From: an uncultured Roseobacter sp.
GTDB lineage: Bacteria > Pseudomonadota > Alphaproteobacteria > Rhodobacterales > Rhodobacteraceae
Assembly: GCA_947488305.1 (NCBI GenBank)
Contig: CANKZM010000004.1
Coordinates: forward strand, 377,501 to 441,500
Reading direction: 5' to 3'
Length of the DNA: 64,000 nt
The notes beneath the pieces are model-generated. The model saw only the letters and a program-made list of their open reading frames with translations. It made no database searches and was not told where the DNA came from. This document shows positions 60,382 through 64,000 of the stretch, one piece after another (positions within the stretch are counted from its first letter, which is position 1; every line of letters starts with the position of its first letter). The position numbers and the translations under genes were made by a program.

Positions 60382-61758
60382 ATGAACAAGCCCATTCCCT
60401 TTGACGGCCTTACCGCTCAGATCGCCGAATTGAACCCAGTGCGCTCTATAGGGCGCGTCAGCCGCGTCGAAGGAGGCGTCATACATATTTCAGGTCTGGC
60501 GGGAAAAGCGCGGATAGGTGACCTAGTAATTGTATACAGATTAGGTGAACCCCTTTCGGGAGAGGTTCTGCAGCTGGATGGAAATACATTGGTCATTCTG
60601 CCCGATCAGGATGCTGAGGGCGTGGCCCTCAATGACCGGGCCGCGCTGCTCGACGCGCGGGGCATTGCGCCGTCAGACGGCTGGATCGGCCGTGTTATTG
60701 ATCCATTCGGACACCCGTTGGATGGAAAGCCTCTATTACGCGGCGCGCTGGCAAGAAGCTTGCGGGCAAGCCCACCTGAGCCGGCAAAGCGCCGCCCAAT
60801 GGGCGACAGGCTTGATACTGGTATGGCGATCCTGAACACGATGCTGCCAGTTGTCAGAGGTCAGCGGATCGGTTTGTTTGCCGGTTCCGGCGTCGGCAAA
60901 TCGAGCCTGCTTGGCCATCTTGCAAAGAACATGAGCGCTGACATCGTTGTCATTGCCCTCATAGGGGAACGTGGTCGAGAACTTCGGCACTTTATTGATG
61001 ACGTGCTCGGCGAAGAGGGGCTAAAGCGCGCGGTGGTGGTGAGTGCTACGTCTGACCAGTCGCCATTGATCCGAAGACGGTGCGCCTGGGCAGCAATGTC
61101 AGTGGCTGAGCATTTTCGAGATCAAGGAAAATCTGTTCTGCTGTTGGCCGATTCGATCACTAGGTTTGCCGAAGCGCATCGTGAGGTTGCGGTTGCTTCC
61201 GGCGAAGCACCGGTTTTGCGGGGTTACCCTCCTTCGACGGCGCACCTGATTATGTCTCTATGTGAGCGTGCTGGTCCGGGCGAAGAGGACCAAGGAGACA
61301 TCACAGGCATCTTTAGCGTCCTCGTGGCCGGCTCCGATATGGAAGAACCTGTCGCCGACATATTGCGTGGTGTGCTGGACGGACATGTGGTGCTGGACCG
61401 CGAGATTGCCGAACGGGGAAGGTACCCTGCAATCGATGTTTTGAAATCGGTATCCAGAAGCCTGCCAGGTGCTGCCAGCGAAACCGAAAACCAGTTGATA
61501 TCGGCTGCGCGTCGGTATCTCTCGATCTATGAGCAAAACGTCATGATGATTAGATCTGGTCTTTATGCGCAAGGATCGGATGCCGATATCGATATCGCAG
61601 TCCAACTCTGGCCCGAGCTTGATGGTTTTCTCTCGAAAACAGAAACAATGGGTCTGGAAAACAGCTTCAAGCAATTGGAGTTGCTGATGAAAAGGAACAA
61701 GGTATTGGTATCCGACGGGAATATGCCTGCTAAGGGCCGGCCAAAGCCAGCGGCATGA
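60382..61758 (+). CDS. fliI: Flagellum-specific ATPase FliI
   Basis: GLFAGSGVGKSSLLGHLAKN Walker A, LIGERGRELRHFIDDVLG, VLLLADSITRFAEAHREVAV. Confidence 0.97.
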   Translation: MNKPIPFDGLTAQIAELNPVRSIGRVSRVEGGVIHISGLAGKARIGDLVIVYRLGEPLSGEVLQLDGNTLVILPDQDAEGVALNDRAALLDARGIAPSDGWIGRVIDPFGHPLDGKPLLRGALARSLRASPPEPAKRRPMGDRLDTGMAILNTMLPVVRGQRIGLFAGSGVGKSSLLGHLAKNMSADIVVIALIGERGRELRHFIDDVLGEEGLKRAVVVSATSDQSPLIRRRCAWAAMSVAEHFRDQGKSVLLLADSITRFAEAHREVAVASGEAPVLRGYPPSTAHLIMSLCERAGPGEEDQGDITGIFSVLVAGSDMEEPVADILRGVLDGHVVLDREIAERGRYPAIDVLKSVSRSLPGAASETENQLISAARRYLSIYEQNVMMIRSGLYAQGSDADIDIAVQLWPELDGFLSKTETMGLENSFKQLELLMKRNKVLVSDGNMPAKGRPKPAA

Positions 61759-61964
61759 AGAGCTTTTGCGCCGAGCGGGATAGTCGATTTGAAGGTTCCG
61801 GCCTACACCGTCGACGGAATTGTTGGTTTGCGTGAGATAGAATGACTTACGTCATAAAGGCTTTTGACCGACACCCAAAGAGGTTGCTCTCCTCCTCAGG
61901 GAATCGCCCCAGTAGCCCGATGCAGACGCAACGATCAGCCTGCACAAAAAATATGATTTGGTCT

Positions 61965-62369
61965 TCAGTGCGGACGAGCGGCTAGCAACCGGTCTTCTCG
62001 AGGGATGAGTGCACGAAGCGCTTTCAGGGCCCGATAGTGTTGCTGCTCCACAAGGCCTTTCGTTGCTTCGGCCAAAACATTTCTGCTGTCCGGGTCCGTA
62101 AAGACCTGGCTGAGCTCTTCGATTTGGCGAAGGAGGGGCAAGTGAGCGTCATCCGGGCTCTTATCCCCTGATAAAACCAGTTGCATGGCAAAACACGCTC
62201 TGCGGACTGGTGTTTTTGCGTCTTCAGGATGGATGGCGTCCCTCAGCCGAAGAATATTGGCATCCGGAGTCATTATTGCGAGCCTGCTGCGTCGATCACC
62301 GTTTTCGATGACAACCCCATTGATCAGTACACGTTCCTTCGGGCTTAGTTTTAGTACAAGGCCGCTCAT
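61965..62369 (-). CDS. flbT: Flagellar biosynthesis repressor FlbT
   Basis: LVLKLSPKERVLINGVVIENGDRRSRLAIMTPDANILRLRDAIHPEDA; downstream of flaF. Confidence 0.95.
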   Translation of the reverse strand: MSGLVLKLSPKERVLINGVVIENGDRRSRLAIMTPDANILRLRDAIHPEDAKTPVRRACFAMQLVLSGDKSPDDAHLPLLRQIEELSQVFTDPDSRNVLAEATKGLVEQQHYRALKALRALIPREDRLLAARPH

Positions 62370-62737
62370 TGACTGGATACCTCTTGTTTTAGACCCTTCA
62401 GGATTGCAGCATTTATTTCGAGCAATGGCACAGCATTTTCGCGCTTCTGCATTACTTTTGCAGAGTGTTGTCGCGTGAATTCAGAAAGATAAAGAATCCG
62501 CGCCTTAAGATCTTTTGGAAGCTGATTGTCAGGGTGGGCAACATCAGCCGCAAGCGTTGTCCACAGCTTGTTATTCTCGTGCAGTGCTTCCGCCAGTCCA
62601 GGAAAATCATCTGATTGCATCGCCCGCTTCATTCGGTGGGAAATTCTTGCAATGACTTCATATTCTGCGCTGCGGGGGGTCTTGATTGGCGCCTGAGTCG
62701 GCGCATATGCGCGTTGAGCCTGTGCGTATGCGTTCAC
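62366..62737 (-). CDS. flaF: Flagellar biosynthesis regulator FlaF
   Basis: MNAYAQAQRAYAPTQAPIKTPRSAEYEVIARISHRMKRA; HENNKLWTTLAADVAHPDNQLPKDLKARILYLSEFTRQHS; overlaps flbT. Confidence 0.95.
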   Translation of the reverse strand: MNAYAQAQRAYAPTQAPIKTPRSAEYEVIARISHRMKRAMQSDDFPGLAEALHENNKLWTTLAADVAHPDNQLPKDLKARILYLSEFTRQHSAKVMQKRENAVPLLEINAAILKGLKQEVSSQ

Positions 62738-62773
62738 GGTGCAACCTTTATAAACTTGAATACAACAACGGTA

Positions 62774-62801
62774 CTGAAGGCGCGGCGAGCCGCGCCTTCA
62801 G
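62774..62801 (-). terminator. Hairpin 3' of flagellin gene
   Basis: Perfect 12-bp stem CTGAAGGCGCGG-cgag-CCGCGCCTTCAG 9 nt after the flagellin stop; no clean U-tract. Confidence 0.55.
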
Positions 62802-62809
62802 AGTTAGTA

Positions 62810-64000
62810 TTACCGGAAGAGCGACAGGATTGTCTGTGGTGCCTGGTTGGCAATCGACAAAGCCTGCACGCCAAGCTGCTGCTGCGTTTGCAGCGCCTGC
62901 AGTTTAGCGGAAGCGGCTTCCATGTCCGCATCCACCAGCGCGCCGATGCCGGACGTCAAGCCATCCGTCAGCTTGCTGATGAACTCAGATTGTGTCTCAA
63001 TCTGACCACCACTTGACCCCAAGGATGCTGCCGTATCGATCGAGGTCTGGATCAAACCTTCGATAGCAGCCAACGCGTCATCCGCACCTTCGTTTGTGCT
63101 CACGTCAATCGCTTCCAGCATGGAAAGGGAGCCAGCGCGTGTCGTTGCACCTTCAGTGAGATCGGAGTTCCGGATGTTTACCTGGAACGCAATCGTATCG
63201 GTCGCATCGGTGATACCGTTCGCAGATGTACCCGTCAAAGACCCGTCACCGTCGTCGACGATGTTGAAGTCATCAGCGTCAAGACCGTTTTCAACACGCC
63301 AAACATCGAAGGCAGCTTTCAGACCAGCGGCCACTTCCACAGCCGTGTCACCTTCTTGAGCGACATAAGCAATGTCAGCGGTATTGCCGTCGTCGCCATC
63401 GTTGGTTGTGTAGTCAGCTGGCGTGAAGTTGCTTGCATCTGCGTCAGTACCTGTAAGTTGAAGTACAAAGACAGTTCCAGCGGTTTGGTCAACGGACGTG
63501 CCCGCAACATCGATGACTGCACCAGCACCGTCGGTTGCGTCAACCGTTGCGGCTACAGCACCACCGTTTGCCGAACCAGCAACGTAAGTCGTTGCGGATT
63601 CCAGATAGGATGCCTTGTCTGTACCCAGGTTGACGCGATCAACGCTGATCTCGCCCGCTGTAACCGATCCGTCACCGGCGCGATCAAGAGAAGACAAGAT
63701 GTTTGACGTCTGATCAGTCGTTTCGATACCATCGTCATTCAGCAGGTTGAGACCGTTGAATTGCGCAGCGCTTACGATAGAGCCGATCTGATCTGTCAGA
63801 GCTTCAATATCAGTTTGGATTTTCGCGCGATCAACGTTCTCTTCCTGAGCGTTAACGATTTTACCTTTGATCTCAGTCAGCAGGTCAGTGATCGTTTCCG
63901 CGCCATTCAGGGCAACGCCGACAGTTGCCTGACCCAATGACAGCGAGTCGGAGATGGCTTTAAAACCCTCAACGTCCGAAGACATAACTTTCGAGATGGC
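62810..64000 (-). CDS. fliC: Flagellin, N-terminus truncated by window edge
   Basis: Frame open to window end (AISKVMSSDVEGFKAISDSLSLGQATVGVALNGAETITDLLTEIKGKIV); C-term AASAKLQALQTQQQLGVQALSIANQAPQTILSLFR. Confidence 0.95.
   Translation of the reverse strand, partial: AISKVMSSDVEGFKAISDSLSLGQATVGVALNGAETITDLLTEIKGKIVNAQEENVDRAKIQTDIEALTDQIGSIVSAAQFNGLNLLNDDGIETTDQTSNILSSLDRAGDGSVTAGEISVDRVNLGTDKASYLESATTYVAGSANGGAVAATVDATDGAGAVIDVAGTSVDQTAGTVFVLQLTGTDADASNFTPADYTTNDGDDGNTADIAYVAQEGDTAVEVAAGLKAAFDVWRVENGLDADDFNIVDDGDGSLTGTSANGITDATDTIAFQVNIRNSDLTEGATTRAGSLSMLEAIDVSTNEGADDALAAIEGLIQTSIDTAASLGSSGGQIETQSEFISKLTDGLTSGIGALVDADMEAASAKLQALQTQQQLGVQALSIANQAPQTILSLFR

Noticed and set aside
1-64000. 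CRISPR arrays, transposons, prophage, restriction/defence islands, tRNA/rRNA genes
   Set aside because: No spaced direct repeats, transposase/integrase motifs, defence-protein signatures or tRNA-like cloverleaf/TPsiC motifs recognised by eye; a tRNAscan/DefenseFinder run would be decisive

Overview
The window is a chromosomal segment that looks like a Roseobacter-group (Rhodobacteraceae, Alphaproteobacteria) genome. This is inferred from protein sequences and gene order only; no search was run. It reads as: (1) the end of a malyl-CoA lyase gene plus malate-CoA ligase subunits mtkA/mtkB; (2) a housekeeping block on the minus strand: trxA, addA, addB, murU-like, amgK-like, tsaE and a kinase-less PAS protein that resembles the Rhodobacterales DivL; (3) the redox regulators regB / senC / regA, then GNAT, HD and ahcY; (4) DUF2853, DUF1761, EVE, YciI, gpsA, tsaD, hemD, a Mic60/mitofilin-like gene, hemY-like and copA; (5) an accessory stretch (about 29-42 kb) with an HTH regulator, desaturase, enoyl-CoA hydratase, a DUF2793 protein with a C1q-like tail, SDR, hydantoinase hyuB/hyuA, LysR, a two-subunit molybdenum hydroxylase and TetR; (6) a large alphaproteobacterial flagellar cluster (about 42.4-64 kb) from fliP to a flagellin gene cut by the window edge. 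The most interesting non-coding signals are: an unannotated small-RNA-like unit at about 19.72-19.86 kb with promoter-like boxes, hairpins and a terminator that has a competing upstream arm; a full CtrA-type box upstream of the DivL-like gene; perfect palindromes at the LysR start and in the TetR/Mo-hydroxylase intergenic region; and a nested inverted repeat just upstream of copA. I see no CRISPR array, rRNA, tRNA, transposase or prophage. I did not identify a clearly novel multi-gene system. The best protein-level leads are the uncharacterised members of the flagellar cluster.
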